Shown one piece after another: positions 44,480 through 52,755 of a stretch of 52,941 nt of DNA. Numbering within the stretch: the stretch's first letter is position 1; each line of letters begins with the position of its first letter. The position numbers and the translations under genes are program-made. This DNA comes from Candidatus Sumerlaeota bacterium (GTDB lineage: Bacteria; Sumerlaeota; Sumerlaeia; Sumerlaeales; Sumerlaeaceae). The stretch lies in contig JADFCV010000006.1 in NCBI GenBank assembly GCA_017161655.1, forward strand, positions 135,107 through 188,047, in the 5' to 3' direction. The notes below the pieces were generated by a model. The model saw nothing but the letters and a program-made list of their open reading frames with translations, did not search any database and was not told where the DNA came from.

Positions 44480-44899
44480 ATGTGCGCGTGGCGTGACAGA
44501 TGGTTCCAGCAATTGATCTCCGCCCTCGTGCTGAGCCTGTGTTTCCTCGCTCAGAGGGCCACAGCTTCCTGTTGCAGCGAAGAGGCTAAGCCCGGTGCGT
44601 CGTCAAACTCGTGCGCACCCGGCTGCACTTGTTGCTGCACCAAGTCGCAATCGCAAGATTGTCAGGTCTTCGATAACGGTGGCTGTCGGTGCACCTGTTC
44701 TTCGCCAAGTCAAAATGAACAGGCCGTTCTCCCCAGCCGCAATGATCTTTCGTTGGGTCCACGCGCTCCCTCGACGATTGCAGCTGCCCCGCCGGCTCTT
44801 CCATCGTGGGGGATTCGCCACGGAGGCTTTGACGCCCGTTATGATACGTCCTGGCATGCTCCGCCCCTCTATCTCCTCAATCGGGTTCTGAGGAATTGA
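44480..44899 (+). CDS. Exported Cys-rich protein of unknown function
   Basis: 139 residues. Signal peptide FQQLISALVLSLCFLAQRATA, cleaved before SCC. The mature N-terminal half (about 50 residues) has eleven cysteines including SCCSEE, CAPGCTCCCTK and CRCTC. The second half is Pro/Ala-rich, ending with a His/Trp/Tyr-rich tail (WGIRHGGFDARYDTSWHAP). No ribosome site is seen before ATG 44480, as the operator ends 3 bases upstream, so translation may be leaderless or start further in. No known family. Followed by the metallothionein-like gene at 45044. Metal binding is plausible from cysteine spacing. Confidence 0.6.
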   Translation: MCAWRDRWFQQLISALVLSLCFLAQRATASCCSEEAKPGASSNSCAPGCTCCCTKSQSQDCQVFDNGGCRCTCSSPSQNEQAVLPSRNDLSLGPRAPSTIAAAPPALPSWGIRHGGFDARYDTSWHAPPLYLLNRVLRN

Positions 44900-45043
44900 T
44901 TCGTCCGCACCGCTTTCGCCTTAGCCCGGCGTCAGCGGTAGTAAGGAGCGTTGAATTCATTCCGACCTCTCTCTCCGTGGCTTTTGGTCGTGGAAGAGAT
45001 CCTTTAGAGCAACAGAACCCAAGAGATTGAAGGAGTAACAGCA

Positions 45044-45259
45044 ATGTTGAAGAACCTCGCGATGGCATTCGCTGCCATCACCCTTATGGCCGCACCAGTG
45101 GCCTCGTTTGCACAAACGTGTGGTGGGTCGAAAGACTCCAAGCAGTGCTGCTGCTCGCCCAAGTGCGAGTGCAAAGATTGCAAGTGCGCAGACGGCAAGT
45201 GCTGCGGCAAGGACTGCAAGTGCGAGAAGTGCGGTCCTTCCTGTGAGTGCAAGAAATAA
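45044..45259 (+). CDS. Exported metallothionein-like protein
   Basis: 71 residues, with AGGAG 8 bases before ATG 45044. Signal peptide MLKNLAMAFAAITLMAAPVASFA (cleavage about residue 23). The 48-residue mature part has 15 Cys, mostly in CxC and CC pairs alternating with Lys (CCCSPKCECKD, CKCADGKCC, KCGPSCECKK), the composition of metallothioneins. Classical bacterial metallothioneins (SmtA) stay in the cytosol; this one should be exported, so it may trap Zn, Cu or Cd in the periplasm or outside. Ends before a hairpin and an intrinsic terminator. Expression probably comes from the same region as the Cys-rich gene upstream (145 bases apart). Confidence 0.75.
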   Translation: MLKNLAMAFAAITLMAAPVASFAQTCGGSKDSKQCCCSPKCECKDCKCADGKCCGKDCKCEKCGPSCECKK

Positions 45260-45267
45260 CTCAGCGA

Positions 45268-45287
45268 AAGCGACGCGACTGTCGCTT
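45268..45287 (+). other. Small hairpin after the metallothionein-like gene
   Basis: AAGCGAC (45268-45274) pairs with GTCGCTT (45281-45287), a 7-bp stem with a 6-base loop, directly after the gene stop. No T-tract follows, so it is more likely a 3' stabilising element than a terminator. Confidence 0.4.
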
Positions 45288-45303
45288 GAATTGACGTAGC
45301 CTC

Positions 45304-45353
45304 GGGAGTTGCCAAGCCATCTCCGCAACGAGATCTTGGCAGCTCCCTTTTTT
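45304..45353 (+). terminator. Intrinsic terminator of the Cys-rich gene pair
   Basis: GGGAGTTGCCAAG (45304-45316) pairs with CTTGGCAGCTCCC (45335-45347), 13 bp with one U-G wobble, with an inner ATCTC/GAGAT stem in the loop, followed by six T (45348-45353). A textbook Rho-independent terminator for the plus-strand Cys-rich genes. Confidence 0.9.
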
Positions 45354-45734
45354 CTGGACCTGCTGAAGATGCGCATGAAGGCCACCGACGTGATGTTACA
45401 AGCTTCATCTCGGCAGGTTTGCCCACGAACCTGAAAAACCATCTCGATGAAAAGCAGCCAAACAAACCCTGCTTCACCCAAGCTGCCGAAGCCTTAGCAG
45501 AAAGAGTGGGGTGACAGTCGTAAAAGAAAGCTGCATGTGCCTCAGACCCTTTTCCCGTGCAGCGGTAACCATCATCTTCGGATTTCCACATTCGACCGTG
45601 CGAGGCAACCTCATCAACATGTGAAGCACAGACGATGTCCGTCCACAGCCGACGGAGGGAGGAGAAGCACACCCTTACTCCCCCGTGCAACTTGCCCTCG
45701 AAAAATGTCACGGTGGGAGTGGCCAATTAACAAG
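45354..45734. other. Convergent intergenic stretch after the Cys-rich genes
   Basis: About 380 bases between the terminator and the end of the HEAT-repeat gene. Frames here are shadows or short. No clear hairpin with T-tract for the minus-strand gene was found. I see no other structure. Confidence 0.5.
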
Positions 45735-48326
45735 TTATTCTGGTGGCTGTGGCTCAGGACCTTTCTTTCCACCCCGAATCCACGCCTGACGCGCCAGCAA
45801 ATACTGCCGTCGTTTTTCGAGGTCAGTGATGTGTTTGGGGCCCGTGGGAATTGCTTTCGCAGGCTGGCTCTTTGGCGTGTCGCCCGCCGTCTCATCTTCA
45901 CGACTATTTCCGGCTGGTTGAGCTGCAGGTGTCGCAGCTGGTGCTAACAATTTCTGCACACCCAGGCGCGCCGAACCATCCAAAGCACCACTGGCCAACA
46001 ACTGCTCGAGCCGCTCTTTCAGAGGAGACCGGCGTGGGCCGAGTCGCTGCAGCACCTCGAGCACTTTTCCTCGCAGTGTGTCCTGACCCAGTTGCAAAGC
46101 ATGAAGAAGCTCGGTGTGAAGGCGTTCCAGAACCGACGCTTTGACCGGGGGCCGTGCAAAGTCGAGCAGAGCCGTAGCCGCAGCGGCCGCCACAATGGCG
46201 TCCTTGTCGGCCAGATGCTCCACAATTTTCGGAAGTGCAGCCAGAGTTTTGTTTTTCGCTAATCCAGCCATGGCGGCAACTCGTCGGCTGCGCCGCTTCG
46301 CAGGTAGGACAAACTTGGCCTCGAGATCGTGGAGCCATGCGGCTTCTTCTTGAGAAATCACATTGGATGCTGGGGTGTCTGTTTCGGTTTGATCCGTTCC
46401 GCCAGATGCCCCCGGGAAGACACCAAACATCCCCTCGCCGCGCTTTTCTCCCACTTTCATGTACGCCTGCATGAGGACGTCGGCCGTTTCTTTTCCAGGG
46501 CGGGGGAGACGCCCGCTGCGCACCTCTTCAAAAAGCTCTGCCAGGAGCGCATCTGCTTCTTCGCTGGGAATCTTGCTCACGGCATAAACAAGTGCGCTCA
46601 GCACCTTGTCGCGTGTGATCTCCGAACGTTCTTCCGTTCCTGGCTCAAGAACTGTTTCCCGGTGGTACGGAGTTTTCGGTTTATCTTCGTGGAGGAAAGT
46701 GTATGTGATAAGTTGTCGCAGCACAGGCAGGGTGTCGGGGTTGGCCAGTTTCGCGTAAAGTTCGCCAAGAGCAAGGTAAGCTCCACAAAAGGTTTTTGCC
46801 TGCTGCAGAGTCACAGTGTTGATCGTTTCGAGCGCAAAGGGAGCAAGGCGTTCGAGCAACTCGACGAGGGGCTGACGGAAGCCCAGAGGTGCCGCCTTGC
46901 CCTGCCGAGCAAGTTCAGGTCTGTCCACGTGCCACAGTGCCTGCGTAGCAATCGTTGCGGCCCAACGCAGCAGGTCCGGGGCCATGTTTTCCAGAGGTCC
47001 CTGCAGAAATGCGAGGGCCGTGCGCATGGCGAGCTCGTTATCGTCTGCAGGAAGCATTTCCACGACGCGGCGCATGAGCTGCGAGCGTTTGGCTGGTTCG
47101 AGGCCGCGCGCAGCACGACCGAGGGCATTGAGCACAGCGATGGCCTCGCGCCGCGGCGGTCCGGATAACACCTTCTCACGAAGGCGCGACTGCAAGAGTT
47201 TCACGAGCACATCAATTGCATCCTGCGTGCCAATGCTGCCAAGAGCCGCAATAGCTTCTGCACGAGCATCGAGACGGGGCTCTTCAAGCCACTTCGTGAG
47301 ATATGGCACCGCCTGAGGATTGCGGAAAAGTCCGACGGTCTCCACGATTGCAGGAGCAATCTTTTTGTTCCAAATGGCCGTGCCAGCAAACTGCATGTAG
47401 CTGGTCCACACCGTCGAGGCTGCGCCGACTTTGGTGAAAGTCTTCGACGCCACAATTCGAGCCGTGCGTCCCAGAGTGGCGTAAAGTCGCTGTTCCACCC
47501 CGGCCAGGGCACTCGTTGTCGAAAGCTCCTTTGGCACGAATTCTACGAACAACACGGTCGCTTCGTAGTAACGCTCGTATCGCGGCGTTGTCAGGCACAC
47601 AGCGAAGATGGCACGTATGACCTGCAGAAAGCGTTCGAGCTCGCTTTCGTTCGGTTCGTGAAGCGCCATACGATCGGGAAGAAAACGCGCTAGCTCGACG
47701 ACAGCCTGAGTCTGTTCTACCCGCATCGCACTGGCCGACACATTCTCACGCCGGTAGGCTGCGGCTGAAGCGCGTTCGAATTCCTCGACCATGCCACTCG
47801 CAGCTGCCCCGTCGAGTCCAAGTTCTGCCGCCGAGCGTGCCAACTGACGCACGAAAGCAGTAGCGCGCTCTTTTTCAGCGATCAATCCGCCGAGGATATT
47901 TCCAATCTGGCGCGCACGCTGGGCGCGTTCGTCTGCGGTGACGCCTGTATCAAGCAGGCTTCGCGCCAGGTCGAAAGCGCGTTTGAGATCGTTGGCCTTT
48001 ACGGCGCCGCGAAACTCGTCTGCCAGCCGTTCGAGAGCAATGCTTGCTAATCGCTCCCTCCACTGATGGAAAAGGTCGAGATCACGGCGCAAGGGAGCAA
48101 GCACCGCATCGCCAGCAGGTCCCAGCGCTGGAACAATATCCTCCTCAAAACGTATTGCCGGCCACACGCGCCAGTTTTCGCAGTAGAGTTTCGCCAACTC
48201 GGTTGCCGCCTCTGCTTGGTTCGAGGTCGCATGCGGCGAACGCACAAAAAGCTCTTCCGCGATATCAAGCGCTTGCGGAATCCGTCCGTCTTCCAGTGCA
48301 ATCCAGAGATGTTCCAGCGTGGACAT
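45735..48326 (-). CDS. HEAT-repeat protein of unknown function
   Basis: 863 residues, wholly helical, without signal peptide or membrane segments. The middle and C-terminal part carries HEAT-like repeats (AVPYLTKWLEEPRLDARAEAIAALGSIGTQDAIDVLVKLL; TLAALPKIVEHLADKDAIVAAAAATALLDFARP). The first 300 residues are also helical but without recognised repeats. The C-terminal 60 residues are Pro/Lys-rich. HEAT proteins act as scaffolds for protein or nucleic acid partners. Divergent from the HIT gene. I cannot assign a partner. Confidence 0.75.
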   Translation of the reverse strand: MSTLEHLWIALEDGRIPQALDIAEELFVRSPHATSNQAEAATELAKLYCENWRVWPAIRFEEDIVPALGPAGDAVLAPLRRDLDLFHQWRERLASIALERLADEFRGAVKANDLKRAFDLARSLLDTGVTADERAQRARQIGNILGGLIAEKERATAFVRQLARSAAELGLDGAAASGMVEEFERASAAAYRRENVSASAMRVEQTQAVVELARFLPDRMALHEPNESELERFLQVIRAIFAVCLTTPRYERYYEATVLFVEFVPKELSTTSALAGVEQRLYATLGRTARIVASKTFTKVGAASTVWTSYMQFAGTAIWNKKIAPAIVETVGLFRNPQAVPYLTKWLEEPRLDARAEAIAALGSIGTQDAIDVLVKLLQSRLREKVLSGPPRREAIAVLNALGRAARGLEPAKRSQLMRRVVEMLPADDNELAMRTALAFLQGPLENMAPDLLRWAATIATQALWHVDRPELARQGKAAPLGFRQPLVELLERLAPFALETINTVTLQQAKTFCGAYLALGELYAKLANPDTLPVLRQLITYTFLHEDKPKTPYHRETVLEPGTEERSEITRDKVLSALVYAVSKIPSEEADALLAELFEEVRSGRLPRPGKETADVLMQAYMKVGEKRGEGMFGVFPGASGGTDQTETDTPASNVISQEEAAWLHDLEAKFVLPAKRRSRRVAAMAGLAKNKTLAALPKIVEHLADKDAIVAAAAATALLDFARPPVKASVLERLHTELLHALQLGQDTLRGKVLEVLQRLGPRRSPLKERLEQLLASGALDGSARLGVQKLLAPAATPAAQPAGNSREDETAGDTPKSQPAKAIPTGPKHITDLEKRRQYLLARQAWIRGGKKGPEPQPPE

Positions 48327-48452
48327 TGGTCTGCAAAATCTTCTTTATCGTTATCCCGATTTACAGAAGTTTCGTTGAAAATCGTTTCGCGCAAGAGCTG
48401 ATACTAACTCAGTCTTTCAGTTCAGAAGATATAACGAAATGGAGACAACGAC

Positions 48453-48797
48453 ATGGCGGATTGCCTCTTCTGCTCCATTGTGGAAGGCAAGATTCCAGCG
48501 GCAAAAGTCTACGAGGACGAGTGGTGCGTGGCGTTTCGCGACATCAAGCCGCAAGCGCCATTGCATGTTCTTATCGTGCCGCGAAAACACATTCCTACGT
48601 TGAACGATCTCACCGCCGACGATGCAGAACTGGTCGGGCGCCTCCTGCTTGCCGCGCAAGAAATCGCCAGGCAGGAGAACGTGGCTGAAGCTGGCTACCG
48701 CACAGTCTTCAACTGCAACGCTGCTGCCGGTCAGATGGTCTTCCACATTCATCTCCACTTGTTGGGCGGGCGCAATCTCGGCTGGCCTCCTGGATGA
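48453..48797 (+). CDS. HIT-family nucleotide-binding hydrolase (HINT-like)
   Basis: 114 residues, cytoplasmic. The catalytic histidine triad is HIHLHLLGG near the C-terminus. CLFCSIVEGKIPA at the start carries two Cys that with downstream residues bind zinc in some relatives; HVLIVPRKHIPTLNDL is also family typical. Hydrolyses purine nucleotide phosphoramidates such as AMP-NH2. Its stop overlaps the next ATG (ATGA at 48794), so it is translationally coupled to the GT-C-like membrane protein. Confidence 0.94.
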   Translation: MADCLFCSIVEGKIPAAKVYEDEWCVAFRDIKPQAPLHVLIVPRKHIPTLNDLTADDAELVGRLLLAAQEIARQENVAEAGYRTVFNCNAAAGQMVFHIHLHLLGGRNLGWPPG

Positions 48798-50962
48798 TGC
48801 CGCAAAAGCTGGATCACGAAAAAGGAGCAATCCCTTTCGACATTCGCCGCGCGGCGACCTTAGCTGTCATGCTGGCTGTGGCCGCAGTCTTGCTTTATGC
48901 ACGCGAGAGGCCAGCGTTTGTTTATTTGTTAGAGCGAACCAGTCAGCTCTTGTTGGCCGCGCTGGTATGTGTCGTGGTGCTTGGTGTGGCCGCATTGGCT
49001 GGCCTGGCCTTGCTACCTCGCGAAATGGTACGCAGGCTCACGCGCACGGAATGTCTTCTTTTCGGTACCCTGGCAGCCCTGGCGATCTTTTCGTGTGGGA
49101 CATTGATTCTTGGTTTGCTGGGAATGCTGACCCCCATGACTGCGAAAGGGTTTCTTCTCGCTGCTGGGATCTGGGGGCTATGGCGATGGTGGCGAACTCG
49201 ACCGCTGGAAGCGCAGAGAGCTTCCTGGATCAGCGAACCCTGGACAAAGAAGCAGAACGTTCTCCTGGCTTTTCTCGCTGTGGCGCTGATCCCCATTATC
49301 ACCAGCGCCTTCGCGCCGCCTCTTCTTTACGACGTGACGGAGTATCACCTCGGCGCGTTTCGTGACTATTTCCGCGAGGGCGTGTTACGCTTTCGTCCCA
49401 TGCCGCATAATTTTTATGCGCGTTTCCCTTTTCCCGTCGAAGCACTCTACTATTTGGGGCTGCTTCTCGAGTCCCCGAATGATTTCGCTCCCAAGCTTCT
49501 CAACCTTGCGAGTGTTTTTGGCCTGGTCGCGCTTTCGTGGCAGTGGTTGGGGCGGTGGGGTGTACGGCGCCTGTATCGGCTCCTGGCCGCGCTGGCCATT
49601 CTGTGCCACCCAGTTCTTCTGGAAGTTTCACTCGATGCATACATTGATGCACCAGTCGCGCTGTTTGTTCTTGCTACGCTCTATGGTCTCGAGATCGCGC
49701 TTGCGGGTGCCTCCGAAAACGGGACCGCCTCGCCGGGGCGTCGCCTCTTGCCGGTCGCTGCCTGGATTGCTGGCACTGCCTGCGTGACCAAGTACACCGC
49801 TGCGCAGCTCTACGCCGTCCCTATCGCAGTCGTTTTTGCGCTTCCCCTTTGGAAAATGCGCCGTCTGCTTTCAGCGCGCGAAATGCTTCTAGCGGCGTTT
49901 TGTTTCCTCCTGCCTGTCATCGTGTGGTTGGGCAAGAATGTGTTCCTCTACGGCAATCCCCTGGAGCCCTTCTTTGCCTGGTTCTTTGCTCCTGGCGACG
50001 CAGCTGCTGTGGCACGGGAAAAATTCTACATCGAATCGCATTACCCTCAGCCGCCGTGGACGCTCGCTTACTGGACAACCCTCGTTCCCCGGCTAGATGC
50101 CATCGGGTGGTTTTTCTTAGCACCACTTGTTGCGCTACCTCTGATTTTCCGCCGCCCCAGTGTTCAACGCGCTTTTGCGGTCTGTGTCGGCAGCTACCTT
50201 TTATGGAACTTCATCCGATACAGTCAGGACCGTTTTTTGCTCGCAACGATTATTCTTGTTATCATGTTATCAGTAGCAGTCTTGAATGAGCTTCCAACAG
50301 CACTGGGGCGATCCGTCGGTGCGAGTGCACTTCTTATGGGGGCCATGTGCGGTTTTCTTCCGCATGTTGTGCGTGTTGCAGGAGGAGGGGAGTTCGAGTA
50401 CCTGGGCGAGTTTGTGTCTATGCCATCGGAAAGACACCGTGCGCAGCGACTCGCGTTCTACGAAAAGAACCTGGGTGCTCTGGGCGAGCTCGTGAGCAAA
50501 GTCGAGAAATCACTGCCGCGAAATGCGAACATACTTTTGCTTTACGAAGCGCGGCCTTATCTTTTCACCCATCATACAGTCTACAACACCGTGTTCGACG
50601 AGAGTGAGCTTCTTCGGCTTGCGCGCGGCGCTCAGTCTGCGGACGAAATCACGTCACGTCTGCGCGAAGCTGGCATAAGCCACGTTCTCGTCAACATGGA
50701 GGAGCTTCGCCGCTTCATTGACCAGTACGCTCGACCAGAGCAATTGCGGATGCGCGGAATCCGCCACGTCATGACAGACTTCCCCCTTATTCGCGATCCT
50801 GAAGACCTGTACCCGCCTTTTCATCGTTCGCCCGATTGGCCCAGGCTCCGCGAGCCAATACTGGCGTGGCTTCGCGACATCCGTTTGCGTGCTCTCTTTA
50901 CTTGTGGGCACGGCGCGGCGCCGGTATTTCTGGCACCTCTTGTATCATCGGAGAAGCATTAA
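48794..50962 (+). CDS. GT-C-like polytopic membrane protein
   Basis: 722 residues from ATG 48794 (a second ATG at 48797). At least ten hydrophobic helices in the first 520 residues. The first large loop YDVTEYHLGAFRDYFREGVLRFRP has the acidic residues typical of GT-C (PMT/ArnT-like) glycosyltransferases; VSLDAYIDAPVALFVLATLYG is a second conserved-looking block. The last 200 residues are soluble with LLLYEARPYLFTHHTVYNTVFDE, common in this group. Likely transfers a sugar from a polyprenyl carrier on the outer face of the inner membrane. The coupling with the HIT gene is probably chance operon structure. No exact subfamily. Confidence 0.75.
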   Translation: MMPQKLDHEKGAIPFDIRRAATLAVMLAVAAVLLYARERPAFVYLLERTSQLLLAALVCVVVLGVAALAGLALLPREMVRRLTRTECLLFGTLAALAIFSCGTLILGLLGMLTPMTAKGFLLAAGIWGLWRWWRTRPLEAQRASWISEPWTKKQNVLLAFLAVALIPIITSAFAPPLLYDVTEYHLGAFRDYFREGVLRFRPMPHNFYARFPFPVEALYYLGLLLESPNDFAPKLLNLASVFGLVALSWQWLGRWGVRRLYRLLAALAILCHPVLLEVSLDAYIDAPVALFVLATLYGLEIALAGASENGTASPGRRLLPVAAWIAGTACVTKYTAAQLYAVPIAVVFALPLWKMRRLLSAREMLLAAFCFLLPVIVWLGKNVFLYGNPLEPFFAWFFAPGDAAAVAREKFYIESHYPQPPWTLAYWTTLVPRLDAIGWFFLAPLVALPLIFRRPSVQRAFAVCVGSYLLWNFIRYSQDRFLLATIILVIMLSVAVLNELPTALGRSVGASALLMGAMCGFLPHVVRVAGGGEFEYLGEFVSMPSERHRAQRLAFYEKNLGALGELVSKVEKSLPRNANILLLYEARPYLFTHHTVYNTVFDESELLRLARGAQSADEITSRLREAGISHVLVNMEELRRFIDQYARPEQLRMRGIRHVMTDFPLIRDPEDLYPPFHRSPDWPRLREPILAWLRDIRLRALFTCGHGAAPVFLAPLVSSEKH

Positions 50963-51070
50963 AAACATACCACGGCACAGCGACACCAGGTCATTCCGTG
51001 AGTGCTTGCCTTCAGAACCGGTCTACTTTTAAGCATGTGTTCAAGACCCGATAGCAGGAGAGGATTGAAG

Positions 51071-51391
51071 ATGATTATCACAACCACCCCAACAATTGAA
51101 GGGAAAACCATTGTGGACTATCGCGGGATTGTGGTCGGCGATGCCGTGATGGGGGCCAACGTATTTCGCGACATAGCGGCATCCTTCAGAGATTTCTTTG
51201 GCGGGCACTCGAGGTCTTACGAAAAGGTCTTTGCTGCTGCTCGTGAGGAGGCCATTCAGGAAATGATGAAGCAGGCTGAGCTTCTCGGCGCAAATGCTAT
51301 CGTTGGTGTGGATGTTGATTACGAAGCAGTCGGGCAAAGCGGCTCAATCCTTATGGTCTCCGTCTCAGGGACGGCAGTTGTGGTGCGCTAG
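51071..51391 (+). CDS. YbjQ/UPF0145 family protein
   Basis: 106 residues from ATG 51071, with GGAGAGG upstream. The family pattern is clear: [79 protein letters not shown]. Named a 'heavy-metal-binding domain' protein, although its function has not been shown. Forms a small oligomeric beta/alpha protein in structures known from the family. Starts 108 bases after the GT-C-like gene. In a genome with two other putative metal-binding proteins nearby, its metal link deserves attention but is unproven. Confidence 0.9.
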   Translation: MIITTTPTIEGKTIVDYRGIVVGDAVMGANVFRDIAASFRDFFGGHSRSYEKVFAAAREEAIQEMMKQAELLGANAIVGVDVDYEAVGQSGSILMVSVSGTAVVVR

Positions 51392-51483
51392 TGTGCAAAT
51401 TGTCACCCCAGCTCGCTGCATTCTCTCAGCGGACGGAGATGGCATATTTGCTAAAATGTGAACGATATCAATCGACGTAAAAA

Positions 51484-51500
51484 GCCGCACTGAGTGCGGC
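51484..51500 (-). terminator. Possible minus-strand terminator hairpin
   Basis: GCCGCAC (51484-51490) and GTGCGGC (51494-51500) pair perfectly with a 3-base loop. Read on the minus strand it is followed by TTTTTAC, as a terminator would be, but there is no minus-strand gene nearby. On the plus strand no T-tract follows, so its role for the YbjQ gene is unclear. Confidence 0.3.
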
Positions 51501-51575
51501 ATGTGTCAACCTGTTGGGGAGAGCAATCGTCTCATGGTCCCGAGAAGACACTAGCGGTTTGTCCACGGTGGGCCA

Positions 51576-51797
51576 ATGACCACGACGCGAAAAATCTGCC
51601 CTCGCAGCCCCGGCTGTGGAAACGCGGCTTTCACCCTCATAGAGTTGCTCATGGTGATAGCCATCATTGCGGTTTTGTCTTTGTTAGCCTTGAACAACTA
51701 TTCCGAAAGTCGGCGTCGTGCCAAAGCGGCTGCAGGCTCCTACGAAAAGTATGTGAAAGATGTGAACGAATCGCTCGAAGCATCCCGTTCAGATTGA
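51576..51797 (+). CDS. Very short pseudopilin-like protein (possible remnant)
   Basis: 73 residues. The N-terminal prepilin helix is complete: AFTLIELLMVIAIIAVLSLLALNNYSESRRRAKAAA, with the Glu at +5 and a cleavage site before Phe. But the protein ends about 30 residues after the helix, lacking the usual globular domain of over 100 residues. The next gene (52054) has a nearly identical N-terminus and a full domain. It may be a truncated copy of that gene or a true minor pilin. Codon use looks normal. No continuation of the domain was found in other frames downstream. Confidence 0.5.
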   Translation: MTTTRKICPRSPGCGNAAFTLIELLMVIAIIAVLSLLALNNYSESRRRAKAAAGSYEKYVKDVNESLEASRSD

Positions 51798-52053
51798 CGC
51801 CCGCTGGACAGGAGACGGCACAACGCACCATCGTCGGTTCGCTTAGAGGTTTTCCTCGACGACTATGTGACTCAGCACGATCGCCTCGCGAGCTTTCCGC
51901 TTGAGCTAGTTCCTGATCAAGACATCGCCTGTGCACGCTGTTATCGCCGACAGGTCGCCAGAGTATCTGCCCCGCCACAGTGTCAACTTTCACGAACTCT
52001 CAAGCGTCAAACAGTTGCAGAGAGAAAAAGGCGAGTCGGAAGGCTGCGCGACA

Positions 52054-52755
52054 ATGAATGCTTTCCAAAAAAGATTTCAAACCGAGCGGCGGGGCAGCAA
52101 CTGCGCTTTCACGCTCATAGAGCTGCTTGTGGTCGTGGCGATCATTTCGATTCTTTCAACGCTGGCACTCAACAACTTCCTGGAAAGTCAGACGCGTGCC
52201 AAAGTGGCCGCATGCAAGAACGACATGCGTGTGCTTGTCACAGGACTGGAAGCCTATGCCACGGATTGGCATCGTTATCCATCAAGCCACGGAGTCGGAC
52301 CCTATTACCAACCAGCTATGCTCGTGGCGCCCATAAGCGTGCGGCTTATCCCTCTCACGACACCCGTGTCCTATATTAGCCGCATCCCAACGGATCCCTT
52401 TCCGGCGCGCGCTGATTGGGGCCAAAACGAGCCGAGTGTTTATGATACGTTCGACTATCTGGAATCGGCCGCCGTTCCCGACCGAGGGTCAGGTCTTACT
52501 TCCGGTGCGTTTTACCGTCTTGCTAGCGCCGGACCTGATCTCTATCAGGCCTACGGTGGCCGCACTGCCAGTGTGATTGACTATGACTGCAACGAGAAAG
52601 GGGTGGACTATGATCCAACGAATGGAACGCGAAGCACCGGCGATCTCGTTCGTGTTGGTCCCATGGACACAGAGAACGGCGACCCGCGCGACCCAATGAA
52701 CCCCAATCGCCCTGGCATACTGCGAGCACCAGTGTACCTCGAGCAGTTCCGATGA
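52054..52755 (+). CDS. Type II secretion-like pseudopilin
   Basis: About 233 residues from ATG 52054. N-terminal prepilin signal with AFTLIELLVVVAIISILSTLALNNFLESQTRAKVAACKND, prepilin-peptidase site before Phe and Glu+5. The globular part contains YATDWHRYPSSHGVG and ending region YDPTNGTRSTGDLVRVG, typical of the large set of GspG-like proteins found in planctomycete/Sumerlaeota-type genomes. Likely a major or minor pseudopilin of a T2SS/T4P-like machine; no other machine genes are in view. The DNA before it (51798-52053) shows no gene. Confidence 0.85.
   Translation: MNAFQKRFQTERRGSNCAFTLIELLVVVAIISILSTLALNNFLESQTRAKVAACKNDMRVLVTGLEAYATDWHRYPSSHGVGPYYQPAMLVAPISVRLIPLTTPVSYISRIPTDPFPARADWGQNEPSVYDTFDYLESAAVPDRGSGLTSGAFYRLASAGPDLYQAYGGRTASVIDYDCNEKGVDYDPTNGTRSTGDLVRVGPMDTENGDPRDPMNPNRPGILRAPVYLEQFR

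Noticed and set aside
45004..45726. 240-codon minus-strand frame over the metallothionein-like gene
   Set aside because: It is the mirror of a Cys-coding repeat; the plus gene has a signal peptide, ribosome site and terminator.
48390..48425. TGATACTA element before the HIT gene resembling the shared palindrome
   Set aside because: Only the right half fits (5 of 7) and there is no left arm at the right spacing.
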